From the NCBI GenBank assembly GCA_003963115.1, contig RXJQ01000026.1:1-64000 (forward strand): DNA of 64,000 nucleotides. The letters run 5' to 3'. Made by a program: the position numbers and the translations under genes. The stretch is from Burkholderiales bacterium. GTDB lineage: Bacteria; Pseudomonadota; Gammaproteobacteria; Burkholderiales; Burkholderiaceae_C. Position 1 is the first letter of the stretch. Every line of letters begins with the position of its first letter. The notes beneath the pieces were generated by a model. The model was not told the DNA's origin. It saw only the letters and a list, made by a program, of their open reading frames with translations, and did no database searches. Below are positions 54,272 through 62,238 of this stretch, in pieces.

Positions 54272-55231
54272 TTATCGACCGCTATCGGCCGGCCTTGAGG
54301 GCTTTGTGTCACCGTCTTCGCCGTTGTCGACGGCCTCCGGCGGGACGGATTCGGCATTGGCCGAACTGAAGAAGCGGTCCTCGGCCTCGCGGTTCATCAC
54401 GATGATGCTGATACGCCGATTCAGGGGGCTGTCGGGGTTGTCTTTCTCGTAGGGCACGCTGGCGGACAGGCCCTGCACGCGCAGCACCTTGGTGCCCGAC
54501 AGGCCACCGGCGATCAGCTCACGCCTTGAGGCATTGGCGCGGTCGGCAGACAGTTCCCAGTTGCTGTAGCCGCGCTCGCCCGCGCTGAAGGCCTTGGCAT
54601 CGGTGTGGCCTTCGATGGTCAACCTGTTGGGCACATCTTCCAGCACATGGCCGATGGCACGCAGGATGTCGCGCATGTAGATGTTGACCTCGGCCGAGCC
54701 GCTGTCGAACATCGGGCGGCTCTGGTCGTCGACGATCTGGATGCGCAGGCCTTCGGCGGTCAGGTCCAGTCGGATCTGCGATTTGAACTTGGACAGGCGA
54801 TCGTCGTTGGCGATGACCTCTTCCACCTTGGCCTTCAGGGCACGCAGGCGCTCGGCTTCGGCGCGGGCCTGTTCCTGGCGGATGGCTTTCTTGCGGGCCT
54901 TGTCCATGGCCATCTCTGTGGTGCGGCCCTTTTTCATCTGCCCGACGGACTCGGTCAGGTTGTTGCCGCCGCCCTTGATGACGGAGCTGGCGTCACCCGC
55001 GCCCGAGCCGCCGAAGAAGGCGACTTTGAGCGGCGAGTTGAAGTAATCGGCGATGCCCTTCTTGTCGCCTTCCGTGGTCGAGCCCAGCAGCCACATCAGC
55101 AGGAAGAAGGCCATCATGGCGGTCACGAAGTCGGCATAAGCGATCTTCCAGGCACCACCGTGAGCGGCATGGCCGCCCTTCTTGATGCGCTTGATGATGA
55201 TCGGTTGGACCTTCTTCGAATCACCGGCCAT
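54272..55231 (-). CDS. motB: flagellar stator protein MotB
   Basis: MotB anchors the stator to peptidoglycan and forms the proton channel with MotA. The 319-residue product has the single TM helix with the proton-carrying Asp34 (IAYADFVTAMMAFFLLMWLL), a plug segment and an OmpA-like domain (RLTIEGHTDAKAF, YSNWELSADRANASRREL). It starts three bases after motA. Confidence 0.97.
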   Translation of the reverse strand: MAGDSKKVQPIIIKRIKKGGHAAHGGAWKIAYADFVTAMMAFFLLMWLLGSTTEGDKKGIADYFNSPLKVAFFGGSGAGDASSVIKGGGNNLTESVGQMKKGRTTEMAMDKARKKAIRQEQARAEAERLRALKAKVEEVIANDDRLSKFKSQIRLDLTAEGLRIQIVDDQSRPMFDSGSAEVNIYMRDILRAIGHVLEDVPNRLTIEGHTDAKAFSAGERGYSNWELSADRANASRRELIAGGLSGTKVLRVQGLSASVPYEKDNPDSPLNRRISIIVMNREAEDRFFSSANAESVPPEAVDNGEDGDTKPSRPADSGR

Positions 55232-55234
55232 GGC

Positions 55235-56092
55235 TTACTTCTTCTTCACGTGGGCTTCGAGTTCGGCGAAGGTCGGGCGCTCGGTCGAGTACAGCACCTT
55301 GCGGCCGAACTCGACGGCGACCTGCGGCGCATAGCCCTGCATGCTGGCCAGCAGCACGGTCTTGATGACCTGGAATTCCTTGGTGGCCTCGTCAAGCTTT
55401 TGCTCCATCAGGCCGCCCAGCGGTTCGACGACGCCGTATGACAGCAAGATGCCCAGAAAGGTGCCGACCAGCGCGGAGCCGATCATGCCGCCCAGCACGG
55501 CGGGCGGCTGGCCCACCGAGCCCATGGTGTTTACCACGCCGAGCACGGCGGCCACGATACCGAAAGCGGGCAGGGCGCCAGCCAGGCGCTGAACCGCCGC
55601 CACGGCGCCATGGCCTTCGTGGTGGTGCGTGTCGATTTCGTTGTCCATCAGGGATTCGATCTCGTGGGCATTGAGGTTGCCCGAAACCATCATCCGCAGG
55701 TAGTCGGTGACGAACTCGATCACGTGGTGGTCGTGGCCGATGTTGGGGTATTTCTTGAAGAGGGCGGAGTTGTGCGGCTCCTCGACGTCCTTTTCGATGG
55801 ACATCAGGCCTTCCTTGCGCACCTTCTGCAGGATCTCATAGAGCATCGCCATGAGCTCCATGTAGCGGGCCTTGGTGTACTTGGATCCCTTGAACAAAGG
55901 TCCGAGGTTGGCCAGCACGGCCTTGAGCGTCTTGGACTGGTTGTTCACCACGAAACCGCCGAGCGCGCCGCCCAGGATGGCCATCAGTTCGAGCGGCAAG
56001 GCCTCGATGATCACGGCCATGTTGCCGTGGTGCAGGATGTAGGCTCCGAAGATGCAGCCTAGCGCGATGACGTATCCGATGGCGACATTCAT
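55235..56092 (-). CDS. motA: flagellar stator protein MotA
   Basis: MotA forms the proton-conducting stator with MotB. The 285-residue product has four membrane helices and the conserved PxxxPAFGIVAAVLGVVNTMG segment (here ALPAFGIVAAVLGVVNTMG). The cytoplasmic loop with charged residues that contact FliG is at about 70-165. A sigma-28-like promoter lies upstream (56142-56168). Confidence 0.97.
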   Translation of the reverse strand: MNVAIGYVIALGCIFGAYILHHGNMAVIIEALPLELMAILGGALGGFVVNNQSKTLKAVLANLGPLFKGSKYTKARYMELMAMLYEILQKVRKEGLMSIEKDVEEPHNSALFKKYPNIGHDHHVIEFVTDYLRMMVSGNLNAHEIESLMDNEIDTHHHEGHGAVAAVQRLAGALPAFGIVAAVLGVVNTMGSVGQPPAVLGGMIGSALVGTFLGILLSYGVVEPLGGLMEQKLDEATKEFQVIKTVLLASMQGYAPQVAVEFGRKVLYSTERPTFAELEAHVKKK

Positions 56093-56141
56093 GGTGGACT
56101 AGGTCGAAGGCTTGCGCAATGGCGTGTTGTGGCTGCTGATA

Positions 56142-56168
56142 TCTTCGGCGCACGGCCAGTTTTCTAAA
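56142..56168 (-). promoter_or_regulatory. sigma-28-like promoter of motAB-cheYZ
   Basis: On the reverse strand TTTAGAAA, 11 bases, GCCGAAGA (compare consensus TAAAGTTT-N11-GCCGATAA). The -10 matches six of eight and the spacer is exact; the -35 is weak. The predicted start is about 43 bases before the motA ATG. Confidence 0.5.
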
Positions 56169-56236
56169 CCGTGAACAAGACCACGGCCCGGCAGCTTTTC
56201 ACATCATGGGTGTTGGTGTGCGTGAAAGGCGCAGAC

Positions 56237-56264
56237 AAAAAAGCGGACCCGATCAGGGGTCCGC
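56237..56264 (-). terminator. intrinsic terminator after flhC
   Basis: On the reverse strand GCGGACCC-CTGATC-GGGTCCGC followed by TTTTTT. It separates flhDC from motAB-cheYZ. Confidence 0.9.
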
Positions 56265-56318
56265 GAGAAAGCACAAATCAGTGCTAGGAGGAGACAAGCA
56301 AGGACGCTTCGCTTCCAA

Positions 56319-56414
56319 ACCGTCCGTGTGTTGTTACGACGCTTTCACTGCGTGCTTGAGCTGATGTCGATCAGCGTGCTCGGGAAAGCGTGAAAAGTTC
56401 ACGAAACGGACGGT
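56319..56414. other. strongly structured 96-nt element after flhC
   Basis: Nested inverted repeats: ACCGTCCG/CGGACGGT (56319-56326, 56407-56414), CGCTTTC/GAAAGCG (56340-56346, 56384-56390) and CTGAT-GTCG-ATCAG (56361-56374). Between the end of flhC (56428) and its terminator (56264) it would be in the 3' untranslated region. Orientation and role are unknown. The rest of the 335-base gap holds the terminator and the motA promoter. Confidence 0.55.
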
Positions 56415-56427
56415 GGATAAACCGATA

Positions 56428-56964
56428 TCAGTGCAGGTGCAGGCCGCCGGCGGTCTTGCCCTTGCCAGCACGGGCGGGCGGGTTGCACAGGCCGCACACG
56501 AAGTGGCGGGCGATTTCATGCGGGTGGGTCACGAAGTGGCCGCCGCACTTGGAGCAGGGGGTCAGGGTGAGCATGCCGTTGTCGATGAACTTCACCAGGC
56601 GCCAGGCGCGGGTGACGGACAACAGGGGCTCCAGGCCTTGGGTCTGGGTCTGTTCCAGGTAGAGCTGATAGGCCTTGATCACGGTGTCGATCTCGTCGAT
56701 CTCGGCGGCCTTGTTCAGGTACTCGTGGATGTTCAGGAACAGGGACGCATGGATATTGGGCTGCCAGGTCATGAACCAGTCGGTCGAGAAGGGCAACTGG
56801 CCCTTGGACGGCGACTTGCCAGCCACTTCCTTGTACAGGCGCAGCAGGCGCTCATACGACAGGTCCGTTTCGGATTCCAGCACTTGCAGGCGGGCACCCA
56901 GGTTGATCAGGGTGACGGCGCGGTCGATTTGCTTGGCTTCACTCAACAGGCTCTTGCTACGCAT
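56428..56964 (-). CDS. flhC: flagellar transcriptional activator FlhC
   Basis: FlhC forms the FlhD4C2 complex, the master activator of class II flagellar genes, and provides most DNA contacts. The 178-residue product ends in the zinc site CSKCGGHFVTHPHE...CGLCNPP (four Cys). Length and motifs are typical. It follows flhD by 56 bases and ends before a terminator. Confidence 0.96.
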   Translation of the reverse strand: MRSKSLLSEAKQIDRAVTLINLGARLQVLESETDLSYERLLRLYKEVAGKSPSKGQLPFSTDWFMTWQPNIHASLFLNIHEYLNKAAEIDEIDTVIKAYQLYLEQTQTQGLEPLLSVTRAWRLVKFIDNGMLTLTPCSKCGGHFVTHPHEIARHFVCGLCNPPARAGKGKTAGGLHLH

Positions 56965-57020
56965 GATGCTGGTTCCTCAGAAGCGGTGGTCGTGGGGTTC
57001 TTGGGCAGGCGCGGGATGGA

Positions 57021-57341
57021 TCAGGCAGCTTCCTGGTGGCGGCCGGCCATCAGGATGTTGGCGTGCAGGCGGGTCACGCTGTCGTTGCTGGCCTTGCCGT
57101 GGTTGGTCAGCAGGCCCCAGACCAGGTCGTCATCGACACGCATGCGGCACAGCAGGGTGTTGCTCGAAGCGATCTTCATGATCTGGGCGGGGGTCAGGAT
57201 GGCCAGCATCGAAGCCGTGTCCTCGGAGATACCCAGTCGGAACAGGGCTTGTTCGCGGTCGTTGCGGATGAGGCTCTGGGCCAGCATCAGGTAGGACAGG
57301 TTGGTTTCGCGGATCTCGTTGAGGATTTGGTCGGCTGTCAT
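57021..57341 (-). CDS. flhD: flagellar transcriptional activator FlhD
   Basis: FlhD is the dimeric partner of FlhC. The 106-residue product starts MTADQILNEIRETNLSYLML and is the usual length. AGGA eight bases upstream chooses the ATG at 57341; an in-frame ATG 33 codons upstream (57440) would add an atypical basic tail. Upstream lies a 213-base region with a perfect palindrome, then an OmpR-type two-component pair. Confidence 0.96.
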   Translation of the reverse strand: MTADQILNEIRETNLSYLMLAQSLIRNDREQALFRLGISEDTASMLAILTPAQIMKIASSNTLLCRMRVDDDLVWGLLTNHGKASNDSVTRLHANILMAGRHQEAA

Positions 57342-57499
57342 CTCGGTTTCCTTGGAAGCGGTTTGGAAGCGGGTTTTGCTGAAGCTTTTGTTTGCGCCGG
57401 TTTTGTATCTCGTCGGCATGGATTGAATTCTGGTTGTCACCCTTCGATTTCTGAATAGGCAGCCCGCTGTAAGGCACGTCGGACGCAGGCTGAGCCTCG

Positions 57500-57518
57500 T
57501 GTCAGAAAAAATCTGACA
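57500..57518. promoter_or_regulatory. perfect palindrome upstream of flhD
   Basis: TGTCAGA-AAAAA-TCTGACA. No T run follows on either strand beyond the loop, so it is more likely an operator than a terminator. It lies about 160 bases upstream of flhD and 37 bases after the sensor kinase gene. Confidence 0.45.
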
Positions 57519-57554
57519 GGCGCAAACCTGGGACCATGCGAGGAGGAGGGCGCC

Positions 57555-58880
57555 TCAGCGTGGCGCAGGCAGGGTCAGCTGGGCCTGCAGGCCGCCTTGC
57601 GGGCGGTTGCTCAGGCTGAGTCGCCCCGAGAGGGCCAGGGCGAGTTGCTGGGCGATCGCCAGGCCCAGGCCCGTGCCGCCCGTCTCACGGTTGCGTGAGG
57701 ATTCAACCCGGTAGAAGGGCTGCAACACGGCTTCCAGTTCGCCCGGCGGGATGCCCGGGCCTTTGTCCAGCACGCTGATCGTGAGTGCGTCGGCCGTCAC
57801 GACCAGGTGGACTTCTGCCTGTCCCGCGAACTTCAAGGCGTTGTCCAGCAGGTTGGTGATCAGGCGGCGCAGGGCCTGTACCCGTGTCATCAAAGGGGGC
57901 AAGTCCGCCGGGCCATGCAGGCTCACCTGGTGGCCGGCGTCGGTGGCGTCGCACACCAGGCTGTCGAGCAGGGCATAGAGGTCCACCGGGCGAAGGGCCT
58001 CCTGGGTGGCCTGCGCCGTGCGGGCATAGGCGAGGCCTTCTTCCACCAGGGCCTGCATGTCGTCCAGATCGGCATGGAGCTTGGCGCGCAGGGCCTCGTC
58101 GCCCACGGTGTCGCTGCGCAGGCGCAATCGGGTGATGGGGCTTTGCAGGTCGTGCGAGATGGCCGCCAGCAACTGCATGCGCTCGCTCAGGTGGGCGTCG
58201 ATGCGCGCCTGCATGGCATTGAAGGCCCTGGCTGCGGCGGTGACTTCCTGTGGCCCCTGTTCAGGCAAGGGCTGGGTGGCCTGACCAGGCTTGAGGGCGT
58301 TGGCGGCATTCACCATCTGCGCCAGGGGCCGAACCGCCACCCGCACGCTGAACCAGGCAGCGAACCCCAGGGCCAGCATCTGCAGCCCCAGCAGTAGCAA
58401 GGTGGTGTCGGATACCGTCGTGCGTGGCGGGTGCAGGTCCAGCACGACGGGGCTGCCGTCCATCAGACGCAGCGGCAGCAACAGGTGCGGGTGCCACGGC
58501 GAGCTGTCCGGCGTTGTCAGTGCATGGCCGACGCGGCTTGCGCCCAGCTCGGCGGCCACCACGTCTTCCAGTGAGTGGGCCAGGGCATGGTCGCTTGCCA
58601 CACCGCTGGCTTGGCCAAAGGCATAGCCGTAGTTTTGCCGCGCGAGCTTGGGCAGCCAGGCAGGGCGCTCGGCTGGCGGCACGCGGTCGAGGATGGCCAT
58701 GGACGTGGCCACGTCCCGGCTGACATAGGCCAGCATCATGCGTTGCCCGACATCCCCACGCTCGCGCAGGATGATCAGCACGGTCAGCACATGGGTCAGC
58801 ACCAGGCTGCCACAGACGATCCAGGCCACGCGACCCATCAGGGTGCGGGGCCACCAGCGTGCCAGGCGGTGCGCGGTCAT
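57555..58880 (-). CDS. OmpR-type sensor histidine kinase (EnvZ-like)
   Basis: The 441-residue kinase has two membrane segments (about 15-38 and 160-178) around a periplasmic domain of about 120 residues, a HAMP linker, and a cytoplasmic core with phosphoacceptor His243 in AAISHDLQSPITRLRL, the N box LLDNALKFA, and GTGLGLAIAQQL. The start at 58880 overlaps the stop of the response regulator gene (ATGA), so the pair is translationally coupled. The signal is unknown. Confidence 0.93.
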   Translation of the reverse strand: MTAHRLARWWPRTLMGRVAWIVCGSLVLTHVLTVLIILRERGDVGQRMMLAYVSRDVATSMAILDRVPPAERPAWLPKLARQNYGYAFGQASGVASDHALAHSLEDVVAAELGASRVGHALTTPDSSPWHPHLLLPLRLMDGSPVVLDLHPPRTTVSDTTLLLLGLQMLALGFAAWFSVRVAVRPLAQMVNAANALKPGQATQPLPEQGPQEVTAAARAFNAMQARIDAHLSERMQLLAAISHDLQSPITRLRLRSDTVGDEALRAKLHADLDDMQALVEEGLAYARTAQATQEALRPVDLYALLDSLVCDATDAGHQVSLHGPADLPPLMTRVQALRRLITNLLDNALKFAGQAEVHLVVTADALTISVLDKGPGIPPGELEAVLQPFYRVESSRNRETGGTGLGLAIAQQLALALSGRLSLSNRPQGGLQAQLTLPAPR

Positions 58881-59620
58881 AAAGGCGTGCCCGCGGCCCG
58901 CACATCGGCGCAAAAAACATAGCCTTCGTTGCGCACGGTCTTGATGTAGCGGGGCTCGCGTGAGTCGTCCCGCAGGCGCTGACGCAGGCGGCTGACCAGC
59001 AAGTCGATCGAGCGGTCGAAGGGGTCGGCGTCGCGCCCCTGCGTGAGATTGAGCAACTGGTCGCGGTTGAGCACGCGCTGGGGGTGCTCGAGCAGCACGC
59101 GCAGCAGGCGGTACTCGCCGCCGGTCAGCGAGACCAGGGTGCCGGCGCTGTCCAGCAAGTGGCGCGCCGTGGTGTCCAGCCGCCAGTCACCGAACTGCAG
59201 TTCGTGCGCCTGCTGCAGGGGCTGCATATTGGGCGGCAGCATGCGGGTGCGGCGCAGCACGGCCCGGATGCGCGCCAGCAGCTCGCGCGTGGCGAAGGGT
59301 TTGGTCAGGTAGTCGTCGGCGCCCATCTCCAGGCCCAGCACGCGGTCGGCCTCCTCACTGCGGGCGGTGAGCATCAGGATGGGGATGGGCGTGACGGCCC
59401 CCGCGCGCAAGTCCCGGCACAGGGACAGGCCGTCCTCGCCGGGCAGCATCACGTCCAGCACAAGCAGGTCGATGCGGTGGTCGGCCAGCCGCTGACGGGC
59501 CTGGGCCACGGTCTCGGCCGTGGTGACACGCAGTCCGCCGGCACGCAGGTAATCGGCCAGCAGGGACAGCAATTGCCGGTCATCGTCCACCAGCAGGATG
59601 TGATCGGATCCCTCGCTCAT
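58877..59620 (-). CDS. OmpR/PhoB-type response regulator
   Basis: The 247-residue regulator has a receiver with ILLVDDDRQLL, Asp56 in LLVLDVMLPG, LTARSEE and Lys in DYLTKPF, and a winged-helix DNA-binding domain (from about residue 140) with LTGGEYRLLRVLLEHP, SRLRQRLRDD and YIKTVRNEGYVF. The start at 59620 follows AAGGTG. It is divergent from the DUF2147-thioredoxin operon. Confidence 0.95.
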   Translation of the reverse strand: MSEGSDHILLVDDDRQLLSLLADYLRAGGLRVTTAETVAQARQRLADHRIDLLVLDVMLPGEDGLSLCRDLRAGAVTPIPILMLTARSEEADRVLGLEMGADDYLTKPFATRELLARIRAVLRRTRMLPPNMQPLQQAHELQFGDWRLDTTARHLLDSAGTLVSLTGGEYRLLRVLLEHPQRVLNRDQLLNLTQGRDADPFDRSIDLLVSRLRQRLRDDSREPRYIKTVRNEGYVFCADVRAAGTPL

Positions 59621-59813
59621 GAGCCGGCACCTTACCTGATCCAGGCCGCACCCGGTGACGCGGGCCACACGACTTTGTATCGCTCTTTGTCTGAAGCTGG
59701 GCTCGATACGTTCGTGCACACATGACGGCCCGGTCAGACAAACGCGGGATACGGGCGCCCTCTGTAATGAAACCACCTTCTTCAACGACCAAGCCATTGA
59801 TCAGGAGCCGACC

Positions 59814-60395
59814 ATGCTGCGCCATCACCCAACCCCCCATCGCCTGAGCGTTCATTTCCAGCAAACGCCCCGCCTCTTGCAAACCGCCTGGCGCGGAGCT
59901 CCCTGGGCGGCCATCGTGCTGCTTGCAGGTGCCACGGCCGCCCAAGCCCAGGCTTTGGGCTCACTGGACCCGCGCGGGCGCTGGATCACGGCCAACGGCA
60001 ATCTGGAAGTCGAGATCGCGCCTTGTGGCAAGGCCCTTTGCGGCCAGGTGACCAAGGTGCTGGGCAACAGGTCCATGAGCGGCGATGGCCCTGAAATGGA
60101 CCCAGTGGATAAACGCCCCGCGCTGGGCATGACCTTGCTGCGCGACTTCCAACCCATGCTCGACCACGAGACCGGCGAGACCACCGGCCAGTGGTCTGGC
60201 GAGATCTACAACCGAGAAAACGGCAAGACCTACCACTGCCTGATGTCGGTCAGCACAGCCAGCAAGCCAGCGGGCGAGCTGGTTCTGCGTGCCTACATGG
60301 GCTTGCCCTTGTTCGGCAAGACCTTGAGCTGGGCGCGCGCCACACGCGAGCCGGCCGCAGCCCTTTCACAACCATCCTCACGTCGACAGGAGTAA
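59814..60395 (+). CDS. DUF2147 domain secreted protein
   Basis: The 193-residue protein has a signal peptide (a long leader ending LLAGATAAQAQ) and a DUF2147 domain: PRGRWITANGNLEVEIAPCG, LCGQVTKVLG, WSGEIYNRENGKTYHCLMSV and LVLRAYMGLPLFGKTLSW. The fold is a small beta-barrel of unknown role, often periplasmic. GGAG six bases upstream decides the start. The next gene begins five bases after its stop. Confidence 0.9.
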   Translation: MLRHHPTPHRLSVHFQQTPRLLQTAWRGAPWAAIVLLAGATAAQAQALGSLDPRGRWITANGNLEVEIAPCGKALCGQVTKVLGNRSMSGDGPEMDPVDKRPALGMTLLRDFQPMLDHETGETTGQWSGEIYNRENGKTYHCLMSVSTASKPAGELVLRAYMGLPLFGKTLSWARATREPAAALSQPSSRRQE

Positions 60396-60400
60396 ACACC

Positions 60401-60916
60401 ATGACACGTCCACTCGCGAGGCTGCTGGCACTGAGCGCAACAGCTGCGCTGACCGTAGCCTTCTATGCCCAAGCCTCGGCTCAGGCGACGCCAGCCCCCG
60501 AGTTCGCCGGCATCGGGCGCTGGTTCAACTCACCGCCGCTGCGCATGGAACAGCTACGAGGCAAGGTCGTGCTGGTGGATTTCTGGACACGGGACTGCAT
60601 CAATTGCCTGCACACCTTGTCGCATGTGCAGCACTGGCACACGGCCTACAAAGACAAGGGGCTGGTGGTGGTGGGGGTGCACACGCCCGAGCTGGACGCG
60701 GAACGGCCGGCCGAAGCCGTGGCCCAGGCCATCCAGCGATACGGCCTGAGCTACCCCGTCGCGCAGGACAACGACTACAAGACCTGGTCGGCCTGGCACA
60801 ACGCCTATTGGCCTGCGCTGTATCTGGTCGACAAGCAGGGCCACGTTGTATTCAGCCACATCGGCGAGGGCGACTACGAGCGCATTGAAGAGGCGATTCA
60901 GGCGGCCTTGCGCTGA
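60401..60916 (+). CDS. periplasmic thioredoxin-like/TlpA-like protein
   Basis: The 171-residue protein has a signal peptide (cleavage near ASA-Q) and a redoxin fold: PLRMEQLRGKVVLVDFWTRD, active-site Cys66-Ile-Asn-Cys69, then VVVGVHTPEL and YWPALYLVDKQGHVVF with the cis-proline site. CINC in place of CxPC is seen in the DipZ C-terminal family. AGGAG is eight bases upstream. Its last 19 bases overlap the convergent desaturase gene. With the DUF2147 protein it forms a small periplasmic operon. Confidence 0.9.
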   Translation: MTRPLARLLALSATAALTVAFYAQASAQATPAPEFAGIGRWFNSPPLRMEQLRGKVVLVDFWTRDCINCLHTLSHVQHWHTAYKDKGLVVVGVHTPELDAERPAEAVAQAIQRYGLSYPVAQDNDYKTWSAWHNAYWPALYLVDKQGHVVFSHIGEGDYERIEEAIQAALR

Positions 60917-62145
60917 TCGCCCACGCCGTCGTCGATGATGGCCCGGCCAGGCAAGGTCACGGCTTGCCGTATGCATTGCCCGCCCGGCAAGGTGTAGCGC
61001 AGTACGCGCCAGGCCACCGAGGGCCACAGGGCCAGCAGGCTGCCAGAGTTGTAGCGCACGCCGTAGCGCTGACAAATGGCATGCACACGGGGGGCGATGT
61101 ACACGTAGCGCCGCGAAGGCATGTCCGGGAAGAGGTGGTGCTCGATCTGATGGCTGAGGTGGCCCGTCAGCATCTGCATCATGAAGCCACCCTGGATATT
61201 GACCGAGCCCATGATCTGGCGCAGGTACCAGCGGCCTTTGGTTTCACCCTGGATGTCGGCCTGCTCGAACGTGGCCACCCCCGCGGGGAAGTGGCCACAG
61301 AAGATCACGATGAAGTTCCACACATTGCGCAGCACATTGGCCATGGCGTGGCCGGTCAGCACCGACAGTGCGCCAGCCAGTGGCCCGGCACCCAGCAGCC
61401 ACGAGACGGCAGCGCCCAACAGCGGCCACAGGACATAGTCCTTCTTGACCTGGAACCCGATCTTGGCGCGGTAGTTGGGCCACAGCGCGCGGATGCGTGC
61501 CTTGACTTGAGCTTTTGCCTCGGCATCCCGCTCGGTCACCAGTCGTTCGAGCTCCATGTTGTAGACGCCGATGGCCCACTCGAACACGAGGGCGCCCACG
61601 ATGGCATAGGGCAGCTGGATCAGATGGCGCGGCTCCCAGGGCACGTCGGCCGAGAGGCGGATGGCGCCATAGCCGAAGTCGCGGTCCAGGCCCAGCACAT
61701 TGGTGTAGTGGTGATGCAGGAAGTTGTGGGAGTGACGCCAGTCCTCCTTGGTGCAGGCCAGGTCCCAGTCGTGGGTCTTGCCCTCGAAGCGCGGGTCGTT
61801 CATCCAGTCGTACTGGCCATGCATCACGTTGTGCGCAAACTCGCCGCTTTGCAGCACCTTCGAGACGCACAGGACGAGCACCCCCAGCCACCAGCTGGGC
61901 CACCAGGGCGCACTCAGCAACATCAGACGGGCGACCGTCTCCATGCCGCGTATGGCCCACAGCAGCCGCACGATGTAGCGTGCGTCGGGCTCACCGACCT
62001 GGGCCATGGTCTCGGCCTTGAGCTGATCGAGTTCGGCGGCGAAGGCCGCAAGTCGCGCGTCTTGAGACGAGCCAGTGGCCGTGCTGCTGGCAACGGCAGG
62101 CACATGGGGTGACGGCGCCGGCATGGCGTTGACAAGGACAGCCAT
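60898..62145 (-). CDS. fatty acid desaturase, paralogue 1
   Basis: A 415-residue membrane di-iron desaturase (acyl-lipid type). The three histidine boxes are HNVMH, HSHNFLHHH and QIEHHLFPDMP, with two pairs of membrane helices between. It introduces a double bond into a fatty acyl chain; position and substrate are not predictable. A start at ATG 62145 is used, with a TTG at 62154 as alternative. It is the first of three tandem paralogues on the reverse strand. Confidence 0.92.
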   Translation of the reverse strand: MAVLVNAMPAPSPHVPAVASSTATGSSQDARLAAFAAELDQLKAETMAQVGEPDARYIVRLLWAIRGMETVARLMLLSAPWWPSWWLGVLVLCVSKVLQSGEFAHNVMHGQYDWMNDPRFEGKTHDWDLACTKEDWRHSHNFLHHHYTNVLGLDRDFGYGAIRLSADVPWEPRHLIQLPYAIVGALVFEWAIGVYNMELERLVTERDAEAKAQVKARIRALWPNYRAKIGFQVKKDYVLWPLLGAAVSWLLGAGPLAGALSVLTGHAMANVLRNVWNFIVIFCGHFPAGVATFEQADIQGETKGRWYLRQIMGSVNIQGGFMMQMLTGHLSHQIEHHLFPDMPSRRYVYIAPRVHAICQRYGVRYNSGSLLALWPSVAWRVLRYTLPGGQCIRQAVTLPGRAIIDDGVGDQRKAA

Positions 62146-62238
62146 GAGATCCAACCTGAAGATTTTGAGGATGAGGACCAGTTCGAGCCGGTCCCGTCAT
62201 GCATTGTAGGGACACAGGGCTGATGCGTCTGCGGGCGG

